DNA of 64,000 bases. It comes from Deltaproteobacteria bacterium. Lineage in GTDB: Bacteria > Desulfobacterota > GWC2-55-46 > JADFVP01. Both the position numbers and the translations under genes were made by a program. Shown here piece by piece: positions 16,354 through 25,639 of the stretch (its first letter is position 1; each line of letters starts with the position of its first letter). The DNA lies in the NCBI GenBank assembly GCA_029262515.1, contig JAJCZH010000027.1, positions 52,035 to 116,034 on the forward strand, given 5' to 3'. The notes under the pieces are model-generated. The model ran no database searches. It was not told the origin of the DNA and was given only the letters and a program-made list of their open reading frames with translations.

Positions 16354-17106
16354 ATGAAGAGTGCGGAACCGAGGGTTATATACGGCGTCAACCCTGTAGT
16401 TGAGGCGCTCAAATCCGGCAGTGAAACGGTTGAGCGGGTCGTTCTTTCGATATCGAAGTCCGGTGGTTCTACGGCTCAGGTCGTGGCAGCCGCAAAGGCA
16501 GCGAAGGTGCGTATAGACAGGGTGCCGCGTGGCGAGGTAGACAGGCTTGCCGGGCGTGCCAAGCATCAGGGCGTGGTCGCGGTCGTAACCGGCAAGTATA
16601 CCTATACGTTGCTCGAAGAGTTGATAGAGGCGTGGCAGGCAACCGGCGAAGTCGCCTTTTTTGTTATACTCGACTCTATTCAGGACCCGCAGAACCTCGG
16701 ATCACTGATAAGGGGCGCCGATTGCGCGGGCGCGCACGGCGTTATAATAACCAAGGACCGATCCGCAAAGGTTACCCCGGCGGTTGTCAAGGCCTCGGCT
16801 GGCGCCACGGCGCATGTGCCGGTTTCGAGGGTAACGAACCTTACGCGAGCCATAGAGAAGTTGAAAGAGGCCGGGGTCTGGGTTACGGCCCTTGAGGCCG
16901 GAGAAGGTCAGACGCTCTACGACGTGGACCTGAGGTCGAATACGGCTATCGTGCTCGGCAGCGAGGGTGCAGGGGTTCGAAGGCTTGTTAAAGAGGCATG
17001 CGACCATGTTGTAGAGCTGCCGATGTCCGGTGCGGTCAACAGCCTGAGCGCGGCACAGGCCGGTGTTATCTCCATGTTCGAAGTGAAACGGCAGCGCATG
17101 GGCTAG
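16354..17106 (+). CDS. rlmB: 23S rRNA (guanosine-2'-O)-methyltransferase RlmB (TrmH/SpoU family)
   Basis: A 250-residue SPOUT methyltransferase that 2'-O-methylates G2251 of 23S rRNA in characterised relatives. Residues 1-80 form the substrate-binding domain (YGVNPVVEALKSG, HQGVVAVV); the knotted catalytic domain has LDSIQDPQNLGSLIRGADCAG (motif 1), VLGSEGAGVRRLV (motif 2) and PMSGAVNSLSAAQAGVI (motif 3). All three SAM-knot motifs are intact. GGGAGG is eleven bases before the ATG, a slightly long spacing. It is separated from the upstream TPR gene by 45 bases and followed by a strong terminator. Confidence 0.95.
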   Translation: MKSAEPRVIYGVNPVVEALKSGSETVERVVLSISKSGGSTAQVVAAAKAAKVRIDRVPRGEVDRLAGRAKHQGVVAVVTGKYTYTLLEELIEAWQATGEVAFFVILDSIQDPQNLGSLIRGADCAGAHGVIITKDRSAKVTPAVVKASAGATAHVPVSRVTNLTRAIEKLKEAGVWVTALEAGEGQTLYDVDLRSNTAIVLGSEGAGVRRLVKEACDHVVELPMSGAVNSLSAAQAGVISMFEVKRQRMG

Positions 17107-17154
17107 GGCGGTCTATTCATCTGCTGAGAATAAGAATTTTTTTAGGCAAAGAGA

Positions 17155-17194
17155 ACGGCCCCGTTGCTATTGAGCTACGGGGCCGTCTGTTTTT
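17155..17194 (+). terminator. Strong intrinsic terminator between rlmB and the zinc-ribbon gene
   Basis: A ten-pair perfect stem ACGGCCCCGT/ACGGGGCCGT (17155-17164 with 17177-17186), then CTG and five T. It ends rlmB transcription and, lying between two convergent genes, may act on both strands. Confidence 0.88.
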
Positions 17195-17224
17195 ATTCTG
17201 GATGTGCGGGTGCGAAAATGCAGG

Positions 17225-17506
17225 TTAATGCTTCGCTTGCCAGCGCGTAAGGGTGGGTAGTATGCGCTCGGCCATTGCCTCGGCCTTGCCCGCGTTAATG
17301 CCTTTTTTCTTGGTGATCGCTTCGGTCGATTTCTTTACCATCTCTTCGAGGGTTATGTCCGGGTCTACGAACTCGCCCTTGGAGTAGCAGAACTTGCAGT
17401 AGTCGGTGTGAATGGCGCCGGCAGCATTTGTGCCGAAGTCGCCTTTGTCAGCCAGCGCAACTCCGCAGCTCTGGCAGGTGGGACCTAGTAGAAGATTATC
17501 TGACAT
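17225..17506 (-). CDS. Small zinc-ribbon protein
   Basis: A 93-residue protein with an N-terminal zinc ribbon: CQSCG (residues 11-15) and CKFCY (37-41), spaced as in the putative zinc-ribbon family that also keeps HTDYC. The C-terminal half (EEMVKKSTEAITKKKG onwards) is helical and charged. GGAG lies eight bases before the ATG. It is the last gene of a minus-strand set with hisIE and the HIT gene. Similar proteins are widespread and uncharacterised; DNA or protein binding is possible. Confidence 0.82.
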   Translation of the reverse strand: MSDNLLLGPTCQSCGVALADKGDFGTNAAGAIHTDYCKFCYSKGEFVDPDITLEEMVKKSTEAITKKKGINAGKAEAMAERILPTLTRWQAKH

Positions 17507-17547
17507 AATTCCAGCTCCGTTATTATTTGTATTTAAGGGTTTAGCGC

Positions 17548-17883
17548 TCAGCCCATCCGGCCTGTTTGCGGCTTGCCGCCGAGCACGTGCATATGGAGGT
17601 GGAAAACGGTCTGTCCTCCGTCCTCGTTGGTATTTATAACAGTTCTAAAACCGCTCTTGGCGACTCCCTCTTTTTCGGCCAGTGTCGCAGCAGTCATGAG
17701 CATCTCTGAGAGCAGTTCATTATCTTTACAATCTAACAAATTCCTGTAATGCTTCTTCGGTATTATCAACAAGTGCGTCGGGGCCTGCGGGGCGATGTCA
17801 CGTACGGCAAAGAGGGTATCGGTTTCAAAGAGCGTCTCGCTCTCGATCTCTTTATTCACCATTTTGCAGAAGATACAGTCCAT
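17548..17883 (-). CDS. HIT family nucleotide-binding hydrolase (HinT-like)
   Basis: A 111-residue histidine-triad protein that hydrolyses phosphoramidates or dinucleotides in relatives. It begins CIFCKMVNKEI and ends with the triad FHLHMHVLGG, with TVINTNEDGGQTVFHLH as the nucleotide-binding strand. Length and order are those of the HinT/PKCI branch. It has GGAG six bases before the ATG. It lies 14 bases after hisIE, a common pairing in bacteria. Confidence 0.93.
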   Translation of the reverse strand: MDCIFCKMVNKEIESETLFETDTLFAVRDIAPQAPTHLLIIPKKHYRNLLDCKDNELLSEMLMTAATLAEKEGVAKSGFRTVINTNEDGGQTVFHLHMHVLGGKPQTGRMG

Positions 17884-17897
17884 CTTTCGCTCCGATC

Positions 17898-18569
17898 TTA
17901 CTTGGCCGGTCTCGACCTCTTCTCTTCTATTCCCGAAGTGCCAAAACGCCTGTCGAACTCTGCAAAGATACTCTCTATTCCGATTCCCTTATGTGCCGTA
18001 AGAACGAGAGTGTGAAACCAGAGGTCGACCAGTTCGTGAACGGTTTCGTGGTCGTTCTTCTCTAATGCGGCCTCTTCTAGCTCTCCTGCCTCTTCCGTTA
18101 CCTTCTCAAGGATCTTTTCAAGCCCCTTAGAGTAGAGCGAAGCGACATAAGAGTCGTCGGAATTTCCGGTCTTGCGTCCTTCGAGTATCTTGTATAGTTT
18201 TCCGAGTATTCCGGGGCCGACCGGCTCTTTCTCGCCTTCGAGCTCAATACTGTTAAAAAAGCACGAGACCGTACCGGTATGGCAGGCCGGACCCTCGGGA
18301 GTGACCTGCAAGAGAATAGTGTCGGCATCGCAGTCGTACCGGATCGACCTTACGTTCAGAAAGTTGCCGGACGTCTCGCCCTTGCACCACAATTTCTGTC
18401 TCGACCGGCTGTAGTAGTGCGCTCTGCGGGTATTGATAGTAAGGCCGAGCGCCTCGGCATTCATATACGCGAGCATCAGCACCTCGGACGTTGTCTCGTC
18501 CTGCGCTATAGCCGGCACCAGTGAGTCCGGCCCGAACTTTATCTTATCTATATCGAATTCTAGTGTCAT
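17898..18569 (-). CDS. hisIE: Bifunctional phosphoribosyl-AMP cyclohydrolase/phosphoribosyl-ATP pyrophosphatase
   Basis: A 223-residue fused enzyme for the second and third steps of histidine synthesis. The HisI part (about 1-115) shows [30 protein letters not shown], and the zinc-ligand Cys residues in [13 protein letters not shown] and [13 protein letters not shown]. The HisE part (about 125-223) shows [24 protein letters not shown] and the [12 protein letters not shown] helix. I placed the start at the ATG at 18569; an in-frame TTG at 18587 is possible. No clear ribosome-binding site is seen for either. No other his gene is in the window. Confidence 0.94.
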   Translation of the reverse strand: MTLEFDIDKIKFGPDSLVPAIAQDETTSEVLMLAYMNAEALGLTINTRRAHYYSRSRQKLWCKGETSGNFLNVRSIRYDCDADTILLQVTPEGPACHTGTVSCFFNSIELEGEKEPVGPGILGKLYKILEGRKTGNSDDSYVASLYSKGLEKILEKVTEEAGELEEAALEKNDHETVHELVDLWFHTLVLTAHKGIGIESIFAEFDRRFGTSGIEEKRSRPAK

Positions 18570-18679
18570 TATATCAAAATGTCTCAAAATAGACGAGTTT
18601 AAGTGTTGAGTTAGAATATAGTACCACAGGCGGTTCTGTCAATACCACTGTTGGGCCTGCAAAGCGAAAAAACGTGTAT

Positions 18680-19018
18680 CTATTCGATTAACATGTTTAC
18701 TACTACGCTGATTATACTTATGAGGGCCGCGCCGGTTATTGAGGAGAAGGCCCCGTTGACATCGAGGCCGGTTATGAACTGGGCAACCGCCCAGAGCAGA
18801 AAACCGTTAATAAAGAGGGTGAAGAGCCCGAGTGTAAGGCACGTTATCGGAAGTGTCAGCACGAGCAGTAGAGGCTTTATGATTAGGTTGAAGAGACCGA
18901 GCAGCACGCCCCCGGCTACAATTGGCCCGTAGCCCGTTACCTCTATTCCCGGCACAATGTAGGCCGCCAGGAAGATTCCGAGCGAGAGTATAGAGAGGCG
19001 TAGAAGTATGGTGGACAT
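18680..19018 (-). CDS. Four-helix membrane protein of the phage holin superfamily IV
   Basis: A 112-residue protein, nearly all hydrophobic, with four predicted helices (about 5-22, 30-52, 58-80, 90-110) and the family hallmarks ILGIFLAAYIVPGIEV-like N-terminus, GGVLLGLFNLIIKPLLL and TLPITCLTLGLFTLFINGFLLW. Despite the family name these are normal chromosomal proteins of unknown function, and no phage genes are near. It starts three bases after the end of the inositol-phosphatase gene upstream and is probably cotranscribed with it. Confidence 0.88.
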   Translation of the reverse strand: MSTILLRLSILSLGIFLAAYIVPGIEVTGYGPIVAGGVLLGLFNLIIKPLLLVLTLPITCLTLGLFTLFINGFLLWAVAQFITGLDVNGAFSSITGAALISIISVVVNMLIE

Positions 19019-19021
19019 CTA

Positions 19022-19822
19022 TTACAGAGCTCCCTGGTTCTGTCTATTGAGTATGTCGAGCATTTGATCGTGGATAATCGAGTTTGACGCTAGGCACTCT
19101 TTGCCGTATATGTCGAACGGGTCTGAGTTGAAATCGCTTATTTGGCCCCCGGCTTCTTCGACTATAAGCGCACCGGCCGCTACGTCCCACGGTTTCAGTT
19201 TAAGTTCCCAGTATCCGTCGAACCTGCCGCAGGCTGTGTAGCAGAGATCGAGCGCAGCCGACCCCGCTCTTCTTATTGCCTGCGCTTTTAGCGCAAAGTT
19301 TTTAAAGTTTTCGAGATTGTTTTCGGCGCTTGTTCTTATGTCGTACGGAAAGCCCGTAACGAGCAGGCTGTCATTGAGAGTTTTTGTGGCCGAGACCCTG
19401 ATATTTGTATCATTGAGTCTAGCCCCTTTGCCCTTTTCGGCTGCAAAGAGTTCATATGCCATCGGGTTGTAGACCACACCGAGCTCTACGGAGCCGTTAA
19501 CTTCAAGCGCGATCGAGACGGCGAAGAACGGAAAACCGTGCGCATAGTTGGTTGTGCCGTCGAGAGGGTCGATTACCCAGCGGAATTTTTCTTCCGTTTT
19601 GTCGCTGGTTTCCGTTGCTCCCGACTCTTCGGCCAGTATCGCGTGTTCCGGGAATTCTTTTCTGATAATACCGATGATCATCTCTTCTGCTTGTTGGTCC
19701 AACTCGGTAACGAGGTCGATAGCGCCTTTATGCTCTATGATGCCGGGTTTACCGATACGGGCTTTTAAGAGCGCTCCAGCCTCTTTGGCCGCCTTTATTG
19801 CAGTCGAAATGGGTATCGTCAT
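19022..19822 (-). CDS. Inositol-1-monophosphatase family protein
   Basis: A 266-residue metal-dependent sugar phosphatase (SuhB/IMPase fold). It shows the metal-binding sets LVTELDQQAEEMI, EHAILAEESG, WVIDPLDGTTNYAHGFPFFAVSIAL and the late WELKLKPWDVAAGALIVEEAGG. All catalytic residues appear intact. The ATG at 19822 begins the conserved domain; an in-frame TTG at 19873 would add 17 residues that overlap the upstream terminator hairpin, so I rejected it. In bacteria the family acts on inositol-1-phosphate, NADP or fructose-1,6-bisphosphate, and the sequence alone does not settle which. Confidence 0.93.
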   Translation of the reverse strand: MTIPISTAIKAAKEAGALLKARIGKPGIIEHKGAIDLVTELDQQAEEMIIGIIRKEFPEHAILAEESGATETSDKTEEKFRWVIDPLDGTTNYAHGFPFFAVSIALEVNGSVELGVVYNPMAYELFAAEKGKGARLNDTNIRVSATKTLNDSLLVTGFPYDIRTSAENNLENFKNFALKAQAIRRAGSAALDLCYTACGRFDGYWELKLKPWDVAAGALIVEEAGGQISDFNSDPFDIYGKECLASNSIIHDQMLDILNRQNQGAL

Positions 19823-19871
19823 CGTAAAATCCGGGTAGAGCCTGCCGGAGCGCAGGAGAGAGAATTGGGCC

Positions 19872-19937
19872 AAAAAAGAACGGGCGAAAGAGCCGCGTTA
19901 TGGCTATTTAGGTCCTAAAACGGGTCTTTTACGCCCG
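19872..19937 (-). terminator. Candidate intrinsic terminator after the FmdB gene
   Basis: On the minus strand, CGGGCG-AAAGA (with a two-base bulge) pairs with TCTTT-CGCCCG about 35 bases later and is followed by TTCTTTTTT. The large internal loop makes this moderate rather than strong. Confidence 0.5.
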
Positions 19938-19940
19938 GTT

Positions 19941-20201
19941 TCAGTCTTTTGAAGCCGACGGGCATCCGGCACACTCGGGTTTGGTATTGCTTGTACTCTC
20001 CGGGGCGCTATTTTTCGACTCTTTGGTATAACCGTCGGCATACCAGCCGCCGCCTTTTAGCACAAAAGAACTCTGTGAGATAAGTTTTTCAACCTCAGTG
20101 GACGAGCAGTGTCGGCATATCTCAATCGGGGCATCGGAAAACTTCTGTATCTCTTCAAAGGTACTGTTGCATTCGTTGCACTTGTATTCGTATATAGGCA
20201 T
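19941..20201 (-). CDS. FmdB-type zinc ribbon protein
   Basis: An 86-residue protein beginning MPIYEYKCNECNSTFEEIQ with the two CxxC knuckles (CNEC and CRHC), followed by FVLKGGGWYADGY, the FmdB family pattern (Pfam FmdB regulatory zinc ribbon). The C-terminal tail contains CAGC and is low in complexity (Ser, Thr, Asn, Pro). GAGGAG lies nine bases before the ATG. Family members are thought to bind nucleic acid or act as metal-bound regulators, but no specific role is known. Confidence 0.92.
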   Translation of the reverse strand: MPIYEYKCNECNSTFEEIQKFSDAPIEICRHCSSTEVEKLISQSSFVLKGGGWYADGYTKESKNSAPESTSNTKPECAGCPSASKD

Positions 20202-20264
20202 CTGGGGAAACTCCTCTATAAATTAATTTACTCATTTATATTGTAGGGTTTGGATGCCGTTATG

Positions 20265-23084
20265 TCAAATGATATGTTTTTGTTCGGCTCTTGTATATAA
20301 CCCTGCAAAGAGCAGTACGGTTGTAATAGTCAGGCCGAGAAAAAAGAGTTTAACACCTGTTGCAAAACCTGGCGGGTTGTAGGTAAATTTAATACTGTGG
20401 GTGCCTCTATCTACAAAAACCCCGCAGATAAAGCCGTTTACCTTCATTATCGGTTCAGTCTTTCCATCGATGCTCGCACTCCACCCCGTGGCAAAGGCAT
20501 CAGAAATTACCAGCACCCCCGGTCTTGGGGAGTCTGTTTCCAGACTCATGCTGTTTGTGCGGTACTCTATGATTTTAGCGGGAGTAAACTCTTCCCAGCT
20601 TTTGTTTGCCGCAGTCGAACTGCTTGCTTGTTCCAGTATTTCCGTGCCGATTGTTAGTGCCGCTTTGCCATTTTTTCTGGCGCCTGAGCGTGACGAGTTG
20701 AAAGCCTCATCTGTTGTGAAGGGGTAGATGAGGAAGGCGCGTGCAAGCGCGCCCCTGTTTTCGTAAATTCGTATCTCAGCGTCATAGACCAGCTCTATGC
20801 CTCTATTGGCGTACTCGACAGCAATTTCGGGAGAAAGCTCAAGGTGCGCCGGCATAAGCAGGTAGCGAATCCCCATAAGCGAATAGTGCGGCAGGTGCTC
20901 AAGAAAGTCCATCTCAATGGCGCGCTCTTCAATCTTGTAGTAAGGACCCACATCCGGGTTGTCGAGTTTTATGGTTATTCTTTGAGGCATGCCGGTGAAC
21001 CAGAGCGAGGGGTTTTTTATGTCCTGACCGCTTATCGGGGTCTTCAGGAATCTGTACCTGAAATCAGGCAGCCCGGGTAGCACGAGCGCGTTTATATGGT
21101 GGATGTCGTAAAGGCCGACGCTTCCGGCGTAATTTGGAAAGAGCACGCCGTAGCTGCCGACAATACGCGGATAGCCGGGCCTTTTTTTCAGATACTCTAC
21201 ATAAGGCGGCGCTTGAAAGTCGTTCCGGCGCTCGGCGAGCCCGTTTTCAGGGAGAGCGTCTATTGCGAGTGTGCTGCTGAAGAAGAGTAGTACCGTAATT
21301 GCTATCATCATCGAGCGCCTTTTTCTAAGTAGCAGGACAGCGCAGAGCCCGCAGACTCCTAGAGAAAGGGGAATAAGCTGAAGGTAGAGTCCGTCAGGGC
21401 CGTATCCGCGCGGAACTGCCCACCAGAGCTCAAGGGCCATGGCGCCGCAAAGCAGAGCTGCTGTATTTGCACCCGACATACGACCCTTGCCAGTTGTTAA
21501 ACCTTTGATAGAGACCACGAATGCTATGAGCAGGGTTAGAAGCGTAACAATATGGCTGAGTGCGATTGATGAGAGTACGTATGAAACTACCTCCGGGCCA
21601 AAGAGCTGTTGTCGTTTTGAAACAAGGCTCAGAACGGATGGTACCGCAATAAAGAGTATGGATGCGAATACGGCAAGAAATCCTGCAATAAGTGGGCCCC
21701 GGTACTCTTTAGCGTGAAGATTCTCTGTTTCTGCACTCGTCCCCCCCGGTTTGCCCGTTTGATGAGGAGGTTAGCAGCTGAAGACCAATTGCGCCGGTAG
21801 AACTTAGGGCGAAGACCCAGGCGGCGCCGCTCCAGCGCGGACTCCAGGCTTGATCGAAGAGAGGAAGGTAACCGAGCCAGAGAAAAGGCCAGATGCCGAA
21901 GTTTTTGAGCAGAATCAGGGCCGTGAAGAAGGTGAAGAAGATTGCCGGTCCGCTGAAATTATGTCTGCGCCGCTTTAGAGCTATTAATAGGCCCGTTAGC
22001 GCCAGCATTGGGCCTACAACGCCAGAGCTGCCGCCGAGCCAGTACCCAGACGCCTTTCGTCGCAAAGACGCGGTAGTAGATCTTTCCTGCCGAATCTTCC
22101 AGAAAGGCGAGCGCTTCGGGTGTGATTGTTGGGTCGGCGGGTATGAGGGGCGCTCCTGGAACGAGGGCTGAGAAGAGCATGCGCCAGTTGGCCGCGTACT
22201 CAACGCCAATGCCTGTTCCGGGGGGTGGAGGTTGTGGCTCGCGTCAACATACTCTAAAAAGGCCAGGGTGAGCGGCGCCGAGAGCATAAGGCCGATAATC
22301 ATGGATACAACGCCTTTTACGATAAGGCCAATCAGGCGTGAAGGGTCGCTATGGTATAGAAAAACCGACTGGAAGAGAAAGTATGAGGAGGCGAGAAAGA
22401 TGGCGTAGAGCGCTACCTCCGGTTGACCGGCAAGAATAACAAGCGCAAAGGCACTGCCGCGAAGCCGACGCAGTAGGGTCATCCGCGCCTTATCAGCAAC
22501 TCTGTGCCCAACAGGAGTACGGGCAGTGCCATAGCGACATTTGCATACTGTTCGAGCGTTAAGAACCAGCTGAAGAGCCCGGAGAGCATGTAGAAAATCC
22601 CTCCGAATAGCGCAGGTATAAAGCCTAGTCCAATGGCGCTTAAAAAGAGATAGGTAAAGAGACCGGCTACAGGGAGTCATCCCAGCAAGAAGAGGTCTGC
22701 CCATGTTGAGGGACTGATATCTTCTAATATCTGGTACGGAAAGAAGGCGCGTGTTGAGTAGTCGGCCAAAAGTGGAGTGCCGGCGTCCTGATAAGGGTTC
22801 TAGAGCGGCAGCTCTCCGGAGCGATAGATGTTGCCGACCGTTCTGTTTGTAGGCCATTCGTAGTAGGCCGGGGTAGTCATGTCTACGTTAAAGCTGTTTA
22901 CGGGTATGCGCGTCACTTCCGCACCGGTTGCCTGTGCTCTGCCGTCGGTCAGGCCGTGTGGTTGAATAGCCGCAGGACTGAGGCTTTTGTTCGCAAAGAG
23001 AACAGGTGAGTAGGTAATGGCGATTATAACGGTTAAAATAAGGAGAGCACTGATGTGACGGCGGTTATTATTGGCCATGTGCAT
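20265..23084 (-). pseudogene. YfhO family membrane protein, degraded by two nonsense mutations and four frameshifts
   Basis: Joined across its frames this is a complete YfhO-type multi-helix membrane protein, a group linked to glycosylation of lipoteichoic acid or other envelope glycans in relatives. The N-terminal part (23084-22800), middle (22799-21709) and C-terminal part (21708-20265) align head to tail. Lesions: TAG at 22800-22802 in GELPL-stop-NPYQDAGTP where the family has Trp; TGA at 22677-22679 in LFLLG-stop-LPVAG, also probably a former Trp; a one-base loss near 22455-22485; a G6 run at 22220-22225 one base short; an extra base near 22045-22052; and a C7 run at 21741-21747 one base too long, which moves TSSSNGQTGG out of frame with TSAETENLHAKEYRGP. 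The C-terminal half (WSASIDGK, FVDRGTHSIKFTYNPPGFATG) is still well preserved, so the loss looks recent, or the assembly is poor here. Confidence 0.85.
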
Positions 23085-23136
23085 GTTTATACGAACTCTT
23101 TTTTAAGGTGCAAAAGAGGGTTTATCATCTCTGACC

Positions 23137-24141
23137 TTACTTGCCCGGATACGACCCTAGCGTCTCGCTCGTGCCTTCGAATGTAGAGAGCGTGAGTTTG
23201 CTCCATTCGGGTTTAACGTGATATCCGGTTCTGTTGGCGTAGTAAGAGTCGAGCGCGCTGCGCAGTACCGAGGTCATGGAGCCGACGTAACTCTTTGTCC
23301 TCTGGCGTCCCTCGATCTTGAGCGCCGAGATGCCTGCTTCGACAAGCTCCGGGATGGTGCTAAGTACGTTCAGGCTTTCGGGTTCCTCCATTGCGTATGC
23401 AAGAGTACCGTTCGGCATTACGTAACGTCCCTTGCAGCAGGTCGGGTACGGGCTGTTCTCTGTGGCAGAGAGCCGGTTCAGCACGACGTCGTTTAGCGTT
23501 ATGTCGAGTCCGCCGTTCTCTTTTGATTTGAAGCGCACGAAACGCGAGGGCGAACACGCCCCTTCGGTATTGGTCGAGGCGCCGGTGACGAATGAAGAGA
23601 GGTAGCAGCGTCCTTCTATATTTATGCATAGCCCGCCGAGCGCAAAGACCTCGATCTCTACGTCGGTGTGAGTCTTAAGCTCTTTTATCTCTTCTATCGT
23701 GAGCACGCGCGGCAGCACCACCCGTTTTATTCCGAAGTGAGTATTGTAGAAGTTTATCGATTCGTAATTGGATGAACTCGCCTGAGTGCTTAGGTGAAGG
23801 TTGGCGTCCGGGTACTTTTCCCTCGCGTACTTCAAGATTCCGAGGTTTGCGATGATAATGGCGTCGGCATTCAGCCTCGCGGCGTTATCGACCGCAGAGT
23901 ACCACTCCTGGCAGGCCCCGAGCTGAGGAAATGTATTTATAGCAACAAAGAATTTTTTATTCTTGTCTCTAACGTACGCGATGCCCTCTTCAAGCTCTTT
24001 TGGCGTAAAGTTCAGCCCTTCGAAGTTGCGCGCATTGGTTGAGTCGTTAAAACCGAGATATACGGCATCCGCACCGGAGTCGACTGCCGCCTTCAAAGAG
24101 GCGAGGTTTCCGGCAGGAGATATGATTTCGACATGTTCCAT
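23137..24141 (-). CDS. U32 family protein, UbiU-like
   Basis: A 334-residue protein of the peptidase U32 family. It has GADAVYLGF near the N-terminus, the strand-and-helix pattern of a TIM barrel, and the family's cysteine set: GGLCINIEGRCYLS, GACSPSRFVRF and PTCCKGRYV, which form a 4Fe-4S site in UbiU and related enzymes. UbiU works with UbiV and UbiT in oxygen-independent hydroxylation of ubiquinone; other U32 members (RlhA, TrhP) act in RNA hydroxylation. No ubiV partner is visible here, so I cannot choose between these roles. Start: ATG at 24141, with a weak ribosome-binding site. It follows ssb by 54 bases. Confidence 0.85.
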   Translation of the reverse strand: MEHVEIISPAGNLASLKAAVDSGADAVYLGFNDSTNARNFEGLNFTPKELEEGIAYVRDKNKKFFVAINTFPQLGACQEWYSAVDNAARLNADAIIIANLGILKYAREKYPDANLHLSTQASSSNYESINFYNTHFGIKRVVLPRVLTIEEIKELKTHTDVEIEVFALGGLCINIEGRCYLSSFVTGASTNTEGACSPSRFVRFKSKENGGLDITLNDVVLNRLSATENSPYPTCCKGRYVMPNGTLAYAMEEPESLNVLSTIPELVEAGISALKIEGRQRTKSYVGSMTSVLRSALDSYYANRTGYHVKPEWSKLTLSTFEGTSETLGSYPGK

Positions 24142-24195
24142 TTCCAGGGTATCCGTGCTGTCCGTTACGGTTCGAGTTGCAGGTTATAAAAAGAG

Positions 24196-24630
24196 TTAAA
24201 ACGGTATGTCGTCAAGGTCAGCCGGAGGGGTTGAGTCCGGCGCTGATCCGCCACCACCGCCGCCGCTATATGAAGAGGAGCCTCCGGCATTCGAGTCACC
24301 CTTTGAGCCGAGCATCTGCATCTGGTTTGCTACTATCTCGGTAGTATAGCGCTTGTTGCCCTCTTTGTCTTCCCAGTTGCGGGTCTGTATGCGTCCCTCT
24401 ATGTAGACCTGTTTGCCCTTGTGCAGGTACTCTCCGCAGATTTCGGCCAGCTTGCCGAAGGCGACAATTCTGTGCCACTCGGTTTTGGTCTCTTTTGCGC
24501 CCTCTTTATTGGTCCTGTTTTCGCTTGTGGCGAGTGTAAAGTTCGCAACCGCGAGGCCGCCCGGGGTGTAGCGCATTTCAGGGTCGCCGCCGAGATTACC
24601 TACGAGTATAGCCTTATTGATGCCTGCCAT
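24196..24630 (-). CDS. ssb: Single-stranded DNA-binding protein
   Basis: A 144-residue SSB. The OB-fold covers residues 1-105 ([54 protein letters not shown]), then a Gly/Ser-rich linker (about 108-135) and the acidic tip DLDDIPF that recruits replication and repair partners. Start has AAGGAGAG before the ATG and a TATAAT at 24654-24649. It is divergent to plsC across a 268-base gap. Confidence 0.97.
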   Translation of the reverse strand: MAGINKAILVGNLGGDPEMRYTPGGLAVANFTLATSENRTNKEGAKETKTEWHRIVAFGKLAEICGEYLHKGKQVYIEGRIQTRNWEDKEGNKRYTTEIVANQMQMLGSKGDSNAGGSSSYSGGGGGGSAPDSTPPADLDDIPF

Positions 24631-24862
24631 TACTTCTCTCCTTATATAATTATATAGATAGTATGATACCGGTATTTTGTGTCGGTTAAAAGCTGCCAGA
24701 GGGATAATTTATCAGTCCTGCGTATAAAGTTCAAGGGCTACTTTTTTGGATCTAAACGGTTCTGCAAGGCGCAGTTTGTGCTCTATTACCGGGGTGAGGA
24801 CGTACGCGTTGTCACGGTAGCGCCTGTTTATGTCGATTTCTTTCGGTTTTTAGAACTTAAAA

Positions 24863-24898
24863 TTGACAGAGTGAGTGGAAAAAAGGTAATATTTCACA
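24863..24898 (+). promoter_or_regulatory. Leaderless promoter for plsC
   Basis: TTGACA (24863-24868, perfect), 18-base spacer, TAATAT (24887-24892), six bases, ATG at 24899. No Shine-Dalgarno precedes the start. Geometry is the same as upstream of nfeD. Confidence 0.65.
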
Positions 24899-25594
24899 AT
24901 GTTTTTCAGGACATTGCTCTTATGGGCCGCAGGCCTTCCGATAACGGTAATTCTGTTTGTCGTTGTGCTGCTTTCGCTTCTTATCGACAGGAGCGGCAGG
25001 TGCGTACACTCGATAGCCGCTTTCTGGTGCAAGATAATACTTTTGCTCTCGGGCGTGAAGGTAAGGGTCAGGGGGGGCGAGAATGTGCCGAGAGACCGGC
25101 CTGTAACGATACTGTCGAACCACCAGGGCGCTTATGACATACCGGTGCTTCTGGCACGCATACCGATACAGTACAGGTGGGTGGCAAAAAAGAGCCTCTT
25201 CTCCATACCGGTTATCGGCTGGACCATGACCCTGGCAGGGTATATCGATATTGAGCGCGATAAGGCCGGCCGCGCATATAAAAGTATAGAAGCGGCCAAG
25301 GAGAAGGTCTTTTCCGGCACGTCTATACTGATCTTTCCGGAGGGCACGCGTAGCGAGGATGGAACTCTCTTGCCCTTCAAGAAGGGCGCGTTCAGGCTTG
25401 TCGCGGGCAGCGGCGTGGATATTCTGCCGGTTGCGGTGCAGGGCACCGGGGGTATTATGAAAAGAGGCCGGTATTCGATAACCCCGGCAGAGGTTATTCT
25501 CTCTTTCGCCCCTCCTATCCCCACCGGGGACGCAAGCGTAGTTGAACTGCGCAACAGGACAAAAGCGGCGATTGCCGAGATGTTGGAGACGTAA
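24899..25594 (+). CDS. plsC: 1-acyl-sn-glycerol-3-phosphate acyltransferase
   Basis: A 231-residue membrane-associated acyltransferase that makes phosphatidic acid. It has an N-terminal hydrophobic segment (residues about 3-30), the acyltransferase motif NHQGAYD (HX4D; the usual NHxSxxD), then FVAKKSLF-like IPVIGW, and FPEGTRSEDG, the phosphate-binding motif. The catalytic His and Asp are in place. It would act downstream of PlsY at 2149. RNase J begins 45 bases later and may be cotranscribed. The ATG is predicted to be at the 5' end of the mRNA. Confidence 0.95.
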   Translation: MFFRTLLLWAAGLPITVILFVVVLLSLLIDRSGRCVHSIAAFWCKIILLLSGVKVRVRGGENVPRDRPVTILSNHQGAYDIPVLLARIPIQYRWVAKKSLFSIPVIGWTMTLAGYIDIERDKAGRAYKSIEAAKEKVFSGTSILIFPEGTRSEDGTLLPFKKGAFRLVAGSGVDILPVAVQGTGGIMKRGRYSITPAEVILSFAPPIPTGDASVVELRNRTKAAIAEMLET

Positions 25595-25639
25595 TTACTT
25601 AACGGAGCAGCAGGCCGGGATCAAGGGTTCGGAGTTATT

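Noticed and set aside
18680..19018. Possible prophage signal from the holin-family membrane protein
   Set aside because: The family name is historical. No integrase, terminase or structural phage gene is present, and the gene is cotranscribed with a housekeeping phosphatase.
22677..22802. Recoding of TGA or TAG as an amino acid in the yfhO gene
   Set aside because: Both stop types occur, together with several frameshifts, and other genes in the window use TGA and TAG as normal stops, so decay or sequence error is simpler.
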